From Candidatus Omnitrophota bacterium (lineage in GTDB: Bacteria > Omnitrophota > Gorgyraeia > 2-01-FULL-45-10), in NCBI GenBank assembly GCA_003140915.1, contig PLLI01000116.1, positions 1-7,645 on the forward strand: a stretch of 7,645 nt of DNA. The letters run 5' to 3'. This document shows, piece after piece, positions 6,735 to 7,645 of the stretch (positions are counted from its first letter, which is position 1; the number at the start of each line of letters is the position of its first letter). Both the position numbers and the translations under genes were made by a program. The notes under the pieces were generated by a model. The model saw only the letters and a program-made list of their open reading frames with translations, made no database searches and was not told the origin of the DNA.

Positions 6735-7556
6735 TTATGGATTTTTTACCAGTTCCCCGAAATTTTTCACCATGTCATCGAAATTTTTACTGTTAACTTC
6801 ATAAACAAGATTTTTTATGTCCGCGGCCACTGCCGAATCGGGGTAGGCTTCGAATACCGATTGCCCCATGCTCGAGGCGTCGATGATCTCGTGCGATTCG
6901 TTTATGACCGTCTGCAGGGCATACTCCGGATAGAATTTATGGACCGCCTCTTTGCATTCGCCGCATATCGGATATTGAGGATTGAAGCGGTTCAGGAATA
7001 TGTGTATCTTCCCGAGGTAAAACCGGAAATCGGTTTCGATCGAGGCCAGCGTCTCCATCAGTATCTTGAGCCCATGGAACGACAGAAAGTCGGCCAGGAG
7101 CGGTATAAGGATCTCGTCGGAAGCAAGGATGGCATTAAGGCCGAGCAGGTTTATGCTGGGCGCGGAATCGATGATTATGAAATCGTAATCTTTTTCCACA
7201 TCCTTCAACACCTGGCGCAGCCTGAATTCCCTCAGGTGCATCTTGAAGAGCGGCACTTCTAAGGCGGAGAGCGAAAGGGACGAGGGTATCAGTTTCAACA
7301 AGGGCAGCGAAGTGGGAATTATGATATCGGCGACGTTATCGCCTTTAACCATGACGCTGTACAAGCTCTTATCCTGGCGCCGGGCGCCTTCCTGGTCCAG
7401 GCACGTCGTCAAATGCGCCTGTGCATCGAGATCGACCATGAGGACGCGCTTGCCCATAACGGCCAGGCAGTAACCATAAGCGGAAGATATACTGGTCTTT
7501 CCTGTGCCGCCTTTATAATTCAGAAATAATTGTTTCTTCGCGGAAGCAGTCGTCAC
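6735..7556 (-). CDS. ParA/MinD-superfamily ATPase (orphan ParA-like)
   Basis: Cytoplasmic P-loop ATPase that positions cargo by ATP-dependent dimerisation, by family analogy. In its 273 residues I see the deviant Walker A box KGGTGKTS (15-22) with both lysines K15 and K20, the Walker A-prime VDLDAQAHLT (41-50), and Walker B FIIIDSAPS (126-134). The family's C-terminal part is recognisable from NRFNP (189-193) to SSMGQSVFEAYPDSAVAADIKNL (228-250, the usual place of the AxxxGxxVxEYxPxSxAA motif). Unusual is C198-x2-C201 with H206 in the segment that normally precedes the last core strand. The GTG start at 7556 overlaps the upstream stop (TAGTG) without a good Shine-Dalgarno sequence, implying translational coupling. 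No ParB gene or parS-like palindrome is visible, so chromosome partition is not the favoured role; association with the membrane coiled-coil protein encoded next is more likely. Confidence 0.9.
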   Translation of the reverse strand: MTTASAKKQLFLNYKGGTGKTSISSAYGYCLAVMGKRVLMVDLDAQAHLTTCLDQEGARRQDKSLYSVMVKGDNVADIIIPTSLPLLKLIPSSLSLSALEVPLFKMHLREFRLRQVLKDVEKDYDFIIIDSAPSINLLGLNAILASDEILIPLLADFLSFHGLKILMETLASIETDFRFYLGKIHIFLNRFNPQYPICGECKEAVHKFYPEYALQTVINESHEIIDASSMGQSVFEAYPDSAVAADIKNLVYEVNSKNFDDMVKNFGELVKNP

Positions 7557-7645
7557 TATTTCACTTTAAGGCGATAAGCCTTTATCTTTTGCCTGAGGTC
7601 GTTTACTTCTCTTGCCACGCCTTCGCAATATTTTATATCCGCCTG
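7556..7645 (-). CDS. C-terminal end of an unidentified protein, 5' part outside window
   Basis: The last 29 codons and TAG stop (7558-7556) of a gene entering from the right edge. The frame is open throughout and its stop shares one base with the ATPase's GTG start, the typical arrangement inside an operon. The visible peptide contains VAREVNDLRQKIKAY and is Lys/Arg-rich and helical in appearance, possibly the end of a coiled coil. Too little is present to assign a family. Confidence 0.65.
   Translation of the reverse strand, partial: QADIKYCEGVAREVNDLRQKIKAYRLKVK

Noticed and set aside
6735..7556. Chromosome or plasmid partition locus (ParA with ParB/parS)
   Set aside because: No ParB-like gene and no parS-like 16-base palindrome is visible; the neighbours are membrane and exported proteins.
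7568..7582. Small inverted repeat AAGGC/GCCTT just upstream of the ATPase start
   Set aside because: Only five base pairs and inside the coding end of the upstream gene; such a short match is expected by chance.

Overview
The window is a densely packed, single-strand stretch of chromosome from a diderm (Gram-negative-type) bacterium: every gene I can support reads on the minus strand. A TolC-type outer membrane channel, a periplasmic adaptor and exported proteins with signal peptides point to an outer membrane. Base composition is moderate, with frequent ATA and AGG codons and several TTG/GTG starts. The look is that of an uncultured lineage such as Omnitrophota or a deltaproteobacterium-like group, but the taxon is only a guess.

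Reading in the direction of transcription (high to low coordinates) there are two blocks. Block 1 (7645 to 4306) holds the last 29 codons of an unknown, coiled-coil-like protein, then a ParA/MinD-type ATPase whose GTG start overlaps the previous stop codon. Next come a bitopic membrane protein with a periplasmic coiled coil and an Ala/Pro-rich tail, and an exported protein built almost entirely of TPR repeats. Gaps are -1, 17 and 12 bases, so this looks like one operon whose products would sit in the cytoplasm, inner membrane and periplasm in order.

Block 2 (4296 to 1) begins with a clear sigma-70-type promoter (TTGACT, 17 bases, TATACT). A perfect 21-bp palindrome lies at the predicted transcription start. 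It drives a ROK-family winged-helix regulator, a small Cys4 zinc-finger protein with an Arg/Tyr-rich tail, a TolC-family channel and an RND/HlyD-type adaptor that runs off the left edge. Gaps are 49, 10 and 15 bases. The inner-membrane pump is expected just beyond the left edge. The simplest reading is an autoregulated export operon under a ROK regulator that has lost the usual kinase and zinc motifs.

No rRNA, tRNA, CRISPR array, insertion sequence or phage gene was seen, and no gene-free stretch exceeds about 100 bases. The most unusual items are the ParA/coiled-coil/TPR trans-envelope module, the ROK promoter-operator, the zinc-finger protein inside an export operon, and a large internal duplication in the TPR protein.
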